DNA of 64,000 nt from Frigoribacterium sp. PhB24 (GCF_003755185.1 NZ_RKIC01000011.1:124001-188000); one strand, 5' to 3'; shown: positions 40,446 through 49,728, counted from the first letter of the stretch. Notes: generated by a model from the sequence alone, not told the origin. Made by a program: numbers and translations.

Positions 40446-41288
40446 ATGACCCATCCCCTCGTGACCGCAGCCGAGCTCGACGCGACCGTGACCGGCGGGG
40501 GTGTGGTGCGCCTGCTCGACGTCCGGTGGTGGCTCGACCGGCCGGACGGTCGCCCTGCGTACCGCGAGGGGCACCTGCCCGGCGCGGTCTACGTCGACCT
40601 CGACTCCGAGCTCGCCCGGCACGGCGAGCCCGTCGAGGGACGTCACCCGCTGCCCGACCGTGGCGAGCTGCAGGCCGCCGCCCGGCGGTGGGGACTCCGC
40701 GACGGTGACGCCGTCGTCGTCTACGACGACCTCGGCGGGCAGTCGGCGGCACGCGCCTGGTGGCTGTTGCGGGCCTCGGGCGTCACCGACGTGCGTCTGC
40801 TCGACGGCGGTCTCGCGGCCTGGGCCGAGGCGGGGCTGCCGCTCGAACGGGGCGACTCGGCCGTCGTGCCCGGCGACGTCACCCTGAGCGACACCCCCTG
40901 GCCCGTCATCGACGCCGACGCGGCAGCCGCCTGGCCGTCGACCGGTGTGCTGGTCGACGGCCGAGCCGCCGAGCGCTACCGCGGCGACGTCGAGCCGGTC
41001 GACCCCCGGGCCGATCACGTCCCGGGCGCCGTCAACCTGCCCACGTCGGGCAACCTCGACTCCACCGGCCGGTTCGCCGACGCCGCGGTGCTGCGATCCC
41101 GCTTCGAGGAGGCGGGGGTCACGCCCGCCACGCCGGTCGCCCTCTACTGCGGGTCGGGCATCACGGCGACCCACAACGCGTTGGCCGCGACGATCGCCGG
41201 GTTCGACCCCGTGCTGTTCGCCGGGTCGTGGAGCGCCTGGTCGAACGACGCCTCGCGGCCCGTCGCCACCGGGGACCGCCCCGGGTGA
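40446..41288 (+). CDS. Sulfurtransferase (two-domain rhodanese)
   Basis: 280 residues: two rhodanese domains, with RLLDVRWWLDR and GHLPGAVYVDLDSEL in the first and VLVDGRAAERYRGDVEPVDPRADHVPGAVNLP in the second. The active-site loop is CGSGITATHNAL with the catalytic cysteine. The CGSGIT loop fits the thiosulfate/3-mercaptopyruvate sulfurtransferase family, which transfers sulfur to thiophilic acceptors in the cytosol. The frame opens at 40332, but the ATG at 40446 is chosen because TAGCCT lies seven bases upstream and homology starts there. Confidence 0.93.
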   Translation: MTHPLVTAAELDATVTGGGVVRLLDVRWWLDRPDGRPAYREGHLPGAVYVDLDSELARHGEPVEGRHPLPDRGELQAAARRWGLRDGDAVVVYDDLGGQSAARAWWLLRASGVTDVRLLDGGLAAWAEAGLPLERGDSAVVPGDVTLSDTPWPVIDADAAAAWPSTGVLVDGRAAERYRGDVEPVDPRADHVPGAVNLPTSGNLDSTGRFADAAVLRSRFEEAGVTPATPVALYCGSGITATHNALAATIAGFDPVLFAGSWSAWSNDASRPVATGDRPG

Positions 41289-41316
41289 CGCGGGGGACGC
41301 GGGCCCAGGGCCGCGA

Positions 41317-41523
41317 TCAGTCGGCGTGTCCCGGCACGGGGGCGGTCGTGCGGTCGTCCACCACCGCGTCGACGGCGGTGCGACGCACGGCGTCGATGCC
41401 GTTCATCGCGGAGCCCTTCTGCTTGTAGGACTCGGACGAGGCGATGACGTCGCCGGTGCCGGTCGTCAGCGCGAAGCGGTATTCGCCCGAGGCGTCCTGG
41501 GTGACGACGAACTTGCCTGCCAT
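41317..41523 (-). CDS. YegP-like DUF1508 protein
   Basis: 68 residues with the pattern GKFVVTQDASGEYRFALTTGTGDVIASSESYKQKGSAMNGIDAVRR compressed into one domain: a beta-beta-alpha unit with the SxxYxxKxxxxNGIxxVR motif of the YegP/DUF1508 family. Function unknown. AAGGGGA precedes the ATG. A single domain where E. coli YegP has two. Confidence 0.88.
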   Translation of the reverse strand: MAGKFVVTQDASGEYRFALTTGTGDVIASSESYKQKGSAMNGIDAVRRTAVDAVVDDRTTAPVPGHAD

Positions 41524-41612
41524 GTGGGTCCCCTTGCACGAAGTGGTGCGCGCGCTCTGCGTGGCGACAGCATAGGGCCGCGCCCCGACCCCCGGGCCGG
41601 TGGCCGTCGGCG

Positions 41613-42017
41613 TCAGTCGGCCAGCAGGACGGCCATGGCGCCCTTGAGGGCCTCGCGGTCCCGGCGCAACTTGGCGACCTCGGCCTCGAGTTCGGCGACT
41701 CGTTCGGCCGTGGCGGCCGACCCCGAACCCGGGGGGCGGCCCCGACGCGGCGTGGCCGTCGTCGCGGGAACGGCCGCGTCGTCGTCGTCCGAGGTGGCGT
41801 CGAGTTCTCGCTCGACCTCGTCGTCGGGTGCCGGCGCGGGGGCGATCGAGCGCTCGTGGGCTCGGATCCACCCACGGAGGGACTGCTCGCCCACCTCGAA
41901 CTCGGACGCGGTCTCGCGGATGATGGCCCGGTTGCCGGGCTCGGCCTCGCGACGCTCGAGCACCCGGGCGAGCGACTTCTCGCGCGTCTCGTCGCTGTAC
42001 TTCTGTTCGAAAGGCAT
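41613..42017 (-). CDS. IS3 OrfA-like helix-turn-helix protein (probably domesticated)
   Basis: 134 residues. It contains a transposase-8-like HTH (YSDETREKSLARVLERR, VGEQSLRGWIRAHE), a disordered acidic middle, and a C-terminal leucine-zipper-like segment (ELEAEVAKLRRDREALKGAM) as in IS3 OrfA. No OrfB, inverted repeats or target duplication surround it, and GC is like the genome. It is therefore either an old solo remnant or a domesticated regulator. AGGAG lies before the ATG at 42017. Confidence 0.75.
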   Translation of the reverse strand: MPFEQKYSDETREKSLARVLERREAEPGNRAIIRETASEFEVGEQSLRGWIRAHERSIAPAPAPDDEVERELDATSDDDDAAVPATTATPRRGRPPGSGSAATAERVAELEAEVAKLRRDREALKGAMAVLLAD

Positions 42018-42292
42018 GTGTGCTCCTGATGTCGAGACACGATGTCGTGTCAGCTCATTGAATAGCCCCCGTGATGACCGTACTGTACGTTGACGTGTCG
42101 GCGCACGGCTATGACGACGACTCACGTAACCGATCGTGTCGCGCATGATGACGAACCCTGTAACACGCCGGTCGATGGGCGTCAGGTGTCGCCGAGTGGT
42201 CCACCGGCGTGCGGGTGGCCCGGCCTCGGCGACTCGCGGCGGAACCGCCCGTCCTCCGGCAGTTGTCGAGGCGGACCGCTTAAGGTGTCAGG

Positions 42293-45200
42293 GTGTGGCG
42301 AGCCGACAGACAACATGGCAACGATGACGACGAGAACGACTCCGTCGCCGTCCCGACCGGCGCGCCCTCGGGCGTGATCTCCCCCCACGCCGTCAGCCTC
42401 GGTCACCCGGGGCAGTCCCTGGGCAACGTGGCCGAACCCGTGTGGAACACCTGGCGCGAGTCCCTCCGACGGGTCGGCGGCCCGTCCACCCTGCTGCACT
42501 TCGGCGACTCGCAGCGGTCCCGCATCGAGCTGAGCACGACCCACCCGGGTGGTCTCGCCCAGTTCATCACGGGCAAGACGACCCTGCTCTCCAGCCTCAT
42601 CCGCGACGACCTGGCCCTGCGCACGGCCCGCGCGGCGGCCGGGGAGATCGCCGCGAAGGGGCTCGAACTGAGCACGGTCCGCGGCATCGACGCCGTGCAC
42701 CTGGCCATCGGCGTCGCCGCCTGGTCCTTCGCCGGAGAAGACTTCCGGGCCCCCGTGCTGCTTCGCCCGTTGGCGATCCGTCGACACGGGCGTGACTTCG
42801 AGGTCAAGCTGCTCGGCGAGCCCTTCCTCAACCCGGCGCTGGTCGACGCCCTGCACGACCAGTTCGGCATCACGCTCGACGCCGAGTCCTTCGTCTCCCT
42901 CGCCAGTCGCGAGGGATCGTTCACGCCCAACCCGGTCATCGACCGCCTGCGCGGGCTGACCGCCCACCTCGAGTGGTTCACGGTCCAACCGCGACTCGTG
43001 GTCTCGACGTTCGCCGAGGTCTCGACCGAGATGGCCCTCGACGCCCGCGAGCTGGGCCACCCGGTGCTCGACGCGCTCGCAGGCAACCCCATGGCCATCC
43101 GCCAGGTCGAAGAGGCCCATCGACCGGCGACCGCCACGCCGCAGGACGAGCGCAGTCCCGAGACCGACACCCTGCTCCTCGACGCCGACCCCGAACAAGA
43201 GAACGTCGTGGCGCAGATCGCCGCCGGTAACTCTGTCGTCGTCAAGACCCTGCCCGGCACCGGTGGCACGCAGACCATCGTCAACGCGGTCGGTCGTCTG
43301 GTGTCGCAGAACAAGCGCGTCCTCGTGGTCAGCGCCCGCCGGGCGACCTTGCGGGGCATCACGAGCCGTCTCGCCGACATCGGCCTGCCGGGCGTCGCCG
43401 TCAGCCCGACCACGCTGCGCCGTGACGTGATCCGGTCCATCTCGCGCAACGAGAAGGCCACCCACCCGCACATGGGAGAAGTCGACGACGCCCTCGTGCG
43501 CCTCCGCAAGGTGCTCGTCGACTACCGCGGCGCCCTCAGTCGTCGTGACCCCGAACTCGGCGTCTCGGTGCTCGACTGCCTCACCGAGCTCTCGAGGCTC
43601 GCCCTGTTGCCTGCCGCCCCGGCGACCACCGCCCGGCTCAGTCGACGCAGCATCGCCGCCATGGTCGACGGCCGCGGCCGCGTGGCCGAGACGATGGTCG
43701 GCGCCGCCAACCTGGGTGAGTTCAAGTACGGCCCGGGGGACTCGCCCTGGTACGGCGCCCGCTTCACCGAGAGCGTCGGGGCCGGAGACGCCCACCAGCT
43801 CGCCAAGAACCTGCACCACCGCGACCTTCCCCGCCTCCTCGAGCGGGCCGAGGACGTCATCGGCAGCACCCGCATGCGCCCGTTCGAGACCGTCTCCGAG
43901 CTCGGCGTCTACCTGCGCCTGCTCACCGAGATCCGCGACACCCTCGACAAGTTCATGCCCGTGGTCTTCGACCGCTCGGTCGCCGAACTGGTCGCCGCGA
44001 CGGCACCCAAGCGCGAGGCGCCCGACATGTCGAGCGCCAACCGCCGACGCCTCAAGAAGCTCGCTCGCGAGTACGTGCGACCCGGCGTGCACATCGCCGA
44101 CCTGCACGGTGCCCTGCAGCGCATCCAACAGCAACGTGTCGTCTGGCAGCGCTACGTGTCGGCCGGCACCCCACCCGAGGTGCCGACGGGCATCGCCGAC
44201 ACGCACGTGCTGCACCAGCAGGTGTCCCAGGACCTCGAACGACTCGACGGCCCCCTCGGGCTCGATGGCGTCGACGGGCTGACCGAGATCGGCGTCGTCG
44301 AGCTGCAGCAGCGGCTCGAGGCCCTCGCCGCCGAGAGCGACGTGCTGCAGAACCTGCAGGAGCGCACCGAGCTCATGACGACCCTGCGCGACCTCGAACT
44401 CACCCCGCTCATCACCGACCTGGCCAACCGTCACGTGCCCGAGCACCAGGTCGCCGCCGAACTCGAGCTCGCCTGGTGGCGCTCGGCACTCGAGTCGCTG
44501 CTCGAGGCCGACCGCGCCCTGCTCGGCGCCAACACCGCGATGCTCGACCGGCTCGAAGCAGACTTCCGCCTCGTCGACGAGGCCCATGCCGCGGGCAGCG
44601 CGCAGCTGCTCGCCTGGCTGCTGGCCGAGAACTGGAAGATCGGGTTGGTCGACTGGCCCGACGAGGCCTCGGCCCTCAAGGGACTGCTGCGGCAAGGGCA
44701 CCTGACCGCGCGTCTGCTGCACGACGCGGCCCCGCACCTGTCGCGGGCGATCGCACCCGTCTGGGTCGCGTCGCCGTACGAGGTGCACACCATCGCCGAC
44801 ACGGTTCCCTTCGACACGGTCGTGCTCGTCGACGCAGGGGCCACGACCCTGGCCGAGAACGTCGGGGCGATCCGTCGCGGAAAACAGACGGTCGCGTTCG
44901 GCGACCCGGTGACCCAGACGCCCTCCGAGTTCGACATCGGAGTCGTGCCGGGCAAGCCGCCGGTCGACACCGACGAAGAAGCCCTGGCCGCGTCCCACTC
45001 CGAGAGTGCGCTCGCGCGCCTGGCGACCCTGCTGCCCACGCTCTCGCTCACGCGCAGCTATCGCGCCGGCGGAGAAGACCTCGCCGAGTTGGTCAACCGC
45101 CGCTTCTACGGCGGCCGCATCGAGTCCCTGCCCTGGGCGGGCAGCTTCCTCGGCCACGGCAGCATCGCGCTCGACTACGTCTCGGGCGGCACGGCGGTCC

Positions 45201-46060
45201 CCGATCCCGAGTCGGGCGCCGTCGAGAGCGTCGATGCCGAGGTCGACCGCGTCGTGTCCCTCGTCCTCGAGCACGCCCGCACGCGTCCGAGTGAGTCGCT
45301 GATGGTGCTGACGGCCTCGGCCAAGCACGCCGTCCGCGTGCAACAGGCCGTGCTCACCGCGGTCTCGGGCCACAAAAACCTGACCGAGTTCGTGGTGGGC
45401 GATCGCAGCGAGCCGTTCATGGTCGCCACGCTCGAACAGAGCGTCGCGCAGAGCCGTGACCACGTCGTCTTCTCGATCGGCTACGGCCGGACCCCGCACG
45501 GCCGCGTGCTCAGCGACTTCGGTCCGCTCGGCCAGCCGGGCGGCGAGCGCTTGCTCGCGGTCGCCATGACCCGTGCGCGCCGGTCGATGGTCATCGTCAC
45601 CTGCTTCCAACCGGGCGACATCGACTCGAGTCGCATGGGCCACGGAACGGTCGCGCTCAGCGAGATCCTCACCGAGGTCCAGGCCCGGACGTCGGCCGAA
45701 CACGTCCCGGACGACAGCGAGCCCATGCTCGTCGACCTGGCCCGCCGGCTCGAGATCAAGGGCATCCCCGTCGCCCTCGGTCACCGGGGCAAGCTCGGCC
45801 TCGTCGCCGCTCACGACGGCGTCTGCGTCACGATCGAGACCGACACGACGCTCTCGCGCACGAGCCTGCGCGAGTCGCTGCGCTCGCGACCCGAGGTGTT
45901 GCGACGGCTCGGCTGGCACTACATCCGCGTGCACGCGTTCCAGCTCTTCACCGATCCCGACGCCGTCGCCGAGCGCGTCGCCGAGGTGCTCGGGATCGGC
46001 GATTCGCACACGCACGAGGTGCCGGCCGTGTCGGCGAGCCAGCACGTCAACCGTCGATGA
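42293..46060 (+). CDS. Large SF1-helicase-like protein with degenerate ATPase motifs
   Basis: 1255 residues. It has the order of DUF4011-type SF1 helicases: an N-terminal domain to about 300, a RecA-like domain, a long helical insertion (about 380-800), a second RecA-like domain, and a Vsr/DUF559-like C-terminal piece ending LRRLGWHYIRVHAFQLFTDPD. The Walker A position reads GTGGT (322-326) with the lysine missing. Walker B reads VLVDAGA (around 847) with no DE pair, and motif III is GDPVTQTP. Motif VI-like AVAMTRARR is kept. So nucleotide hydrolysis is doubtful, while the frame is intact and codon use normal. GTG start with TAAGGT six bases upstream (leaderless). The stop overlaps a 71-residue gene by ATGA. 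Confidence 0.75.
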   Translation: MWRADRQHGNDDDENDSVAVPTGAPSGVISPHAVSLGHPGQSLGNVAEPVWNTWRESLRRVGGPSTLLHFGDSQRSRIELSTTHPGGLAQFITGKTTLLSSLIRDDLALRTARAAAGEIAAKGLELSTVRGIDAVHLAIGVAAWSFAGEDFRAPVLLRPLAIRRHGRDFEVKLLGEPFLNPALVDALHDQFGITLDAESFVSLASREGSFTPNPVIDRLRGLTAHLEWFTVQPRLVVSTFAEVSTEMALDARELGHPVLDALAGNPMAIRQVEEAHRPATATPQDERSPETDTLLLDADPEQENVVAQIAAGNSVVVKTLPGTGGTQTIVNAVGRLVSQNKRVLVVSARRATLRGITSRLADIGLPGVAVSPTTLRRDVIRSISRNEKATHPHMGEVDDALVRLRKVLVDYRGALSRRDPELGVSVLDCLTELSRLALLPAAPATTARLSRRSIAAMVDGRGRVAETMVGAANLGEFKYGPGDSPWYGARFTESVGAGDAHQLAKNLHHRDLPRLLERAEDVIGSTRMRPFETVSELGVYLRLLTEIRDTLDKFMPVVFDRSVAELVAATAPKREAPDMSSANRRRLKKLAREYVRPGVHIADLHGALQRIQQQRVVWQRYVSAGTPPEVPTGIADTHVLHQQVSQDLERLDGPLGLDGVDGLTEIGVVELQQRLEALAAESDVLQNLQERTELMTTLRDLELTPLITDLANRHVPEHQVAAELELAWWRSALESLLEADRALLGANTAMLDRLEADFRLVDEAHAAGSAQLLAWLLAENWKIGLVDWPDEASALKGLLRQGHLTARLLHDAAPHLSRAIAPVWVASPYEVHTIADTVPFDTVVLVDAGATTLAENVGAIRRGKQTVAFGDPVTQTPSEFDIGVVPGKPPVDTDEEALAASHSESALARLATLLPTLSLTRSYRAGGEDLAELVNRRFYGGRIESLPWAGSFLGHGSIALDYVSGGTAVPDPESGAVESVDAEVDRVVSLVLEHARTRPSESLMVLTASAKHAVRVQQAVLTAVSGHKNLTEFVVGDRSEPFMVATLEQSVAQSRDHVVFSIGYGRTPHGRVLSDFGPLGQPGGERLLAVAMTRARRSMVIVTCFQPGDIDSSRMGHGTVALSEILTEVQARTSAEHVPDDSEPMLVDLARRLEIKGIPVALGHRGKLGLVAAHDGVCVTIETDTTLSRTSLRESLRSRPEVLRRLGWHYIRVHAFQLFTDPDAVAERVAEVLGIGDSHTHEVPAVSASQHVNRR

Positions 46061-46272
46061 CGTCAGGAGGCGCGGCGTCCGACGGCGACGCCCGTGGCGC
46101 CCTCGAGGCGGTCGAGCAGCGCCCTCTCGTGGTCCGACGGAGGGCCGGGCGTCGTGTGACCACCGACCCGGTGCCGGGCAGCGACCCGACACCCGCGCCC
46201 GAACCCGGTCGGCAGGGATCGAGCGAGAACGACCAGCGACTGCGTGCCGACGTGCCGCCCCACTGGGGCTGA
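46057..46272 (+). CDS. Small conserved-looking protein coupled to the helicase-like gene
   Basis: 71 residues, mostly disordered, ending SENDQRLRADVPPHWG. This tail resembles small actinobacterial proteins that end in a DxPPHW motif, though no function is known. The ATG overlaps the helicase-like stop by 4 bp, supporting a real coupled gene. Confidence 0.55.
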   Translation: MTSGGAASDGDARGALEAVEQRPLVVRRRAGRRVTTDPVPGSDPTPAPEPGRQGSSENDQRLRADVPPHWG

Positions 46273-46302
46273 GCCGCCGAAGGCCTCAGCGGCGACGAAC
46301 CA

Positions 46303-46350
46303 CGGATGCGAAGACGAGCCCCGTTTCGTCGGGGTTCGTCTTCGCATCCG
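46303..46350. terminator. Bidirectional terminator hairpin
   Basis: 20-bp arms (46303-46322, 46331-46350) with one mismatch and an 8-nt loop, between the convergent 71-residue gene and mscL. Confidence 0.85.
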
Positions 46351-46378
46351 GGGTGATGGGGCAGCGGGCGCCCGGGTG

Positions 46379-46873
46379 TCAGCGGCTGCCGAGCGGACCG
46401 TTCTCGCTGTGCGGGTCGCGCGACTCGAGCACCGGGGCCGCGTGCGAGCCGGAACCCGGGGCCGGCACGGCCTGGGCGCGCAGCAGGTCCCTGATCTCGC
46501 TGAGCAGTTCGACGTCGGTCGGCGGCACGTCGGCCGGGGTCTCCTCGGCCCTCTGCTTGGCGAAGGTGCGCTTCAGCAGGTTGTTCACCGGCAGGACGAG
46601 CACGAAGTACACGACCGCGGCGATGATCAGGAACTGGATGGCGGACCCGATCACGGCACCGAACATCAGCTTCGCGCTGCCGCCACTGATCGTCGGGATC
46701 GTCACGACGAGGGCGTCGTCCAGCATGCTCGCGTTGAACGCGGCACCGATGAGCGGGTTGAACACGTTCGACACGAGCGACGTCACGATGGCCGTGAAGG
46801 CCGCTCCGATGACGACCGCGACGGCGAGGTCGATGACGTTGCCGCGCAGGATGAACTCTTTGAAACCCTTCAT
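46379..46873 (-). CDS. mscL: Large-conductance mechanosensitive channel MscL
   Basis: 164 residues. The N-terminal MKGFKEFILRGNVIDLAVAVVIGAAFTAIV is the highly conserved amphipathic helix plus pore helix TM1, and TM2 is IQFLIIAAVVYFVLVLPVNNLL. A C-terminal helix (ELLSEIRDLLRAQ) forms the cytosolic bundle, followed by a tail of about 35 residues. It opens under membrane tension to release osmolytes during osmotic downshift. The ATG at 46873 has GGAG upstream. Monocistronic or first in line; FmdB-type and cyclo-ligase genes follow upstream on the same strand. Confidence 0.97.
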   Translation of the reverse strand: MKGFKEFILRGNVIDLAVAVVIGAAFTAIVTSLVSNVFNPLIGAAFNASMLDDALVVTIPTISGGSAKLMFGAVIGSAIQFLIIAAVVYFVLVLPVNNLLKRTFAKQRAEETPADVPPTDVELLSEIRDLLRAQAVPAPGSGSHAAPVLESRDPHSENGPLGSR

Positions 46874-46967
46874 GGGCGACTCCTTCTGATCCGACGAGAG
46901 GGGATTCTCGACGTACAGCCAACCACGGAGGCGCACCCGGGTGATCCCGTCGGTCGCCTCGACCGGG

Positions 46968-47366
46968 TCAGGACGAGCTGGAGGAAGAGCCCGACGAGCT
47001 CGAGCCCGACGAGCTCGAGCCGGAGCCCGACGAGCCCGACGAGCCGCTGCCGGACGAGGACGAACCCGATCCGCTGCCCGAGGCGCCGGACGTGGCGGAG
47101 CCGCTCGCGCCTCCTGAGCTCTTCTCCGACGAGCCGGACGACGACCCCTTGTCGCCCGAGCCGGACGACCCCGAGGCCGACGTGCCCTTCGACCGCGAGT
47201 CGGTGCGGTAGAAGCCTGACCCGTTGAAGGTCACGCCCACGGGGCTGAAGACCTTGCGGAGCTTGCCCTCGCAGACCGGGCAGACCGTGAGGGTGTCGTC
47301 GGTGAACGACTGCACGATGTCGAAGGCGTTGTCGCACTCGGTGCAGCGGTACGAGTAGGTGGGCAC
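46968..47366 (-). CDS. FmdB-type zinc-ribbon protein
   Basis: 132 residues. The N-terminal zinc ribbon (CTECDNAFD and CPVCEGKLRKVF) is followed by the conserved GVTFNGSGFYRTDSR, the signature of FmdB family proteins. The last roughly 65 residues are an almost pure Ser/Gly low-complexity tail made by tandem codons, prone to length variation. Function is unknown; a regulatory role was proposed for FmdB in methylotrophs. It lies 26 bp downstream of the cyclo-ligase gene on the same strand, suggesting one operon. Confidence 0.9.
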   Translation of the reverse strand: MPTYSYRCTECDNAFDIVQSFTDDTLTVCPVCEGKLRKVFSPVGVTFNGSGFYRTDSRSKGTSASGSSGSGDKGSSSGSSEKSSGGASGSATSGASGSGSGSSSSGSGSSGSSGSGSSSSGSSSSGSSSSSS

Positions 47367-47392
47367 GGAGGCGCTCCTGAGGGAAGGCGAGT

Positions 47393-47971
47393 CTAGAACT
47401 CGTGGATGCCGGAGGGGGTGACGACGCCGTCGACGGGTTGGTCGTGCCGTTCACGGGGCACCGACTCGACGTACTCGGGGTCGAACACCACAGCATAGAC
47501 GGGCGGGCGGCGCTCCATCGAGCCGAGGGTCTTGTCGAAGTAGCCCCGACCCCAGCCCATGCGCATGCCCCCCTGGTCGACGGACGCGGCGGGCACGACG
47601 ATCAGGTCGACGTCGTTGATCGCCATCGGGCTGAGCACCTCGCCGACGGGCTCCGGCAGGTCGAACAGGCCGCGGGTCTCGTGCTCGCCGTCGCCGACGG
47701 CCCAGTCGAGCAGGCCGTCGGCGCGGGTGATCGGGAACAGCACGCGGATGTCGTGGGCGAAGGCCCAGTTGAGGAACGGTCGGGTGTCGGGCTCGACGTC
47801 GGTCGAGAGATAGGCGGCGATCGAGCGCACCGACAGGGCCGTGGCCAACTCGGTGAGGTGCCGGGTGATGCCCTCGGTGGTCTGGTCCCTCTCGTGTGCG
47901 CCGAGGGTGCGGCGCTTCTGGCGGATCTCGGCTCGCAGGGCGCGTTTGGCGTTGCCGACGTCGTCAGTCAT
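47393..47971 (-). CDS. 5-formyltetrahydrofolate cyclo-ligase
   Basis: 192 residues. It converts 5-formyl-THF plus ATP into 5,10-methenyl-THF in folate metabolism. AKRALRAEIRQKRRTL at the N-terminus binds the substrate phosphate region, and DLIVVPAASVDQGGMRMGWGRGYFDKTL holds the conserved GxGxGYYD-like ATP/Mg motif. The frame opens much further upstream, but the ATG at 47971 is chosen because TAAGCT lies seven bases before it and the fold starts there. It is divergent from galU, with only 66 bp between starts. Confidence 0.95.
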   Translation of the reverse strand: MTDDVGNAKRALRAEIRQKRRTLGAHERDQTTEGITRHLTELATALSVRSIAAYLSTDVEPDTRPFLNWAFAHDIRVLFPITRADGLLDWAVGDGEHETRGLFDLPEPVGEVLSPMAINDVDLIVVPAASVDQGGMRMGWGRGYFDKTLGSMERRPPVYAVVFDPEYVESVPRERHDQPVDGVVTPSGIHEF

Positions 47972-48037
47972 GAGGACGAGCTTAACCGTCCGACTATTAA
48001 CCTCCGCGAAACGTCGGGGATGGATACGCTGACCCGC

Positions 48038-48934
48038 ATGGGCTTCACGATTTCTAAAGCAGTCATTCCCGCCGCGGGCCTGGGGACACGGTTCCTGCCC
48101 GCCACGAAAGCAATGCCGAAGGAGATGCTGCCGGTCGTCGACAAGCCGGCGATCCAGTACGTCGTCGAAGAGGCCGTCAACGCGGGCCTGACCGACGTGC
48201 TGATGATCACGGGCCGCAACAAGAACGCGCTCGAGAACCACTTCGACCACGTCAGCGAGCTCGAGGAGACGCTGAAGAAGAAGGGCGACCACGACAAGCT
48301 CGCCAAGGTCAACCAGTCGACCGACCTGGCCGACATGCACTACGTGCGACAGGGCGACCCGCTCGGCCTCGGTCACGCGGTGCTCCGCGCCAAGATGCAC
48401 GTCGGACGTGAACCCTTCGCCGTCCTGCTCGGTGACGACATCATCGACGCCCGCGACCCGTTGCTGACGCGCATGGTCGAGGTGCAGGGTCAGAAGAACG
48501 CGACCGTGATCGCCCTGCTCGAGGTCGACCCCTCGCAGACGCACCTGTACGGCATCGCCACGGTCGAGAAGACCGACGAGGAGGACGTCGTCAAGGTCAC
48601 CGGCCTCGTCGAGAAGCCGGCGCAGGGCGAGTCGCCCTCGAACCTGGCGATCATCGGCCGCTACGTGATCCGTCCCGAGGTCTTCGACGTCCTCGAGAAG
48701 CAGGAGCCGGGCAAGGGCGGCGAGATCCAGCTGACCGACGCGCTGATGAAGATGGCCGGCGCCGAAGAGTGGACCGGCGGCGTGTACGGCGTCGTGTTCC
48801 GTGGTCGTCGGTACGACACCGGTGACAAACTCGACTACATCAAGGCCATCGTGCAGCTCGCCTCCGACCGGGACGACATCGGTGGCGAACTGCGCCCGTG
48901 GTTGAAGGAGTTCACCGCCGGGCTCGAGAAGTAA
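48038..48934 (+). CDS. galU: UTP-glucose-1-phosphate uridylyltransferase
   Basis: 298 residues. It makes UDP-glucose for cell-envelope and exopolysaccharide synthesis. AVIPAAGLGTRFLPATKAMPKEMLPVVDKPAIQYV at the start is the nucleotide-binding signature (split here: GLGTRFLP and KEMLP), with LLGDDIID for metal binding and VEKPAQGESPSNLAIIGRY further on. The ATG at 48038 begins MGFTISKAVIP, with TACGCT seven bases upstream, so it is leaderless. Immediately followed by an acetyltransferase gene. Confidence 0.97.
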   Translation: MGFTISKAVIPAAGLGTRFLPATKAMPKEMLPVVDKPAIQYVVEEAVNAGLTDVLMITGRNKNALENHFDHVSELEETLKKKGDHDKLAKVNQSTDLADMHYVRQGDPLGLGHAVLRAKMHVGREPFAVLLGDDIIDARDPLLTRMVEVQGQKNATVIALLEVDPSQTHLYGIATVEKTDEEDVVKVTGLVEKPAQGESPSNLAIIGRYVIRPEVFDVLEKQEPGKGGEIQLTDALMKMAGAEEWTGGVYGVVFRGRRYDTGDKLDYIKAIVQLASDRDDIGGELRPWLKEFTAGLEK

Positions 48935-48950
48935 GCAGGCGACACGTTCC

Positions 48951-49598
48951 GTGACGAACATCCCCACGCTGACGGAGGGGGCGGTGACCATCCGCGCCCT
49001 CCGCCTTCGTGACACCCGCGACCTCGACCAGGCCCTGATGGAGAACCGGTCCTGGCTCCGGCAGTGGGAGGCCACCAACCCGAACGGCTTCACCAGCCAC
49101 GACGTGCGCGGCAGCATCCGCTCGCTGCAGACCAACGCCCGGGCAGGTCTCGGCCTGCCGTTCGCCATCGAGCTCGACGGCCGGTTCGTCGGCCAGCTGA
49201 ACGTCTCGGGCATCACCTACGGCTCGCTCGGTTCGGCGACCATCGGCTACTGGGTCACCCAGGGCGCGGCGGGCCACAACGCGACGCCCATCGCGGTGGC
49301 GCTCGCGACCGACCACTGCTTCCGCGCCCTGGGCCTGCATCGCATGGAGATCTGCATCCGGCCCGAGAACGCCCCCAGCCTGCGTGTCGTCGAGAAGCTG
49401 GGCTTCCGCTACGAGGGCCTGCGACGTCGCTACATCCACATCAACGGGTCGTGGCGCGACCACTTCTGCTTCGCCCTGGTCGCCGAGGAGGTGCCCGAGG
49501 GAGTCCTGCGCCGCTGGACCACGGGCACGGTGCCGGCAGGGCAGGGCAGCGTCCCGGCCGAGGCTCTGGCCGAAGCCGGACGCACGCTGCCGCTCTGA
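48951..49598 (+). CDS. GNAT N-acetyltransferase (RimJ/RimL-like)
   Basis: 215 residues of the RimJ-like GNAT fold: VTIRALRLRDTRDLDQALMENR at the start, GYWVTQGAAGHNATPIAVALATDHCF in the acetyl-CoA-binding region, and LGLHRMEICIRPENAPSLRVVEKLGFRYEG, the typical C-terminal motif. It probably acetylates an alpha-amino group of a protein such as a ribosomal protein. GTG start 16 bp after galU; likely co-transcribed. Confidence 0.9.
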   Translation: MTNIPTLTEGAVTIRALRLRDTRDLDQALMENRSWLRQWEATNPNGFTSHDVRGSIRSLQTNARAGLGLPFAIELDGRFVGQLNVSGITYGSLGSATIGYWVTQGAAGHNATPIAVALATDHCFRALGLHRMEICIRPENAPSLRVVEKLGFRYEGLRRRYIHINGSWRDHFCFALVAEEVPEGVLRRWTTGTVPAGQGSVPAEALAEAGRTLPL

Positions 49599-49728
49599 CG
49601 GCTCGGCCCTCACGACTCGGCCCGCACGGGGCCGTCCGTCCGTCCTCCGCGCGGATCCGTCCCACGACACGCGGACACACCTGTCGATCAGCGGCCTCCG
49701 GGGCCCGCCCGCTCATACCTTGGTCACC

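Noticed and set aside
42182-46192. 1336-codon minus-strand frame antisense to the helicase-like gene
   Set aside because: Composition is typical of the shadow of a real gene, there is no recognisable domain, and the plus-strand gene has a good promoter box.
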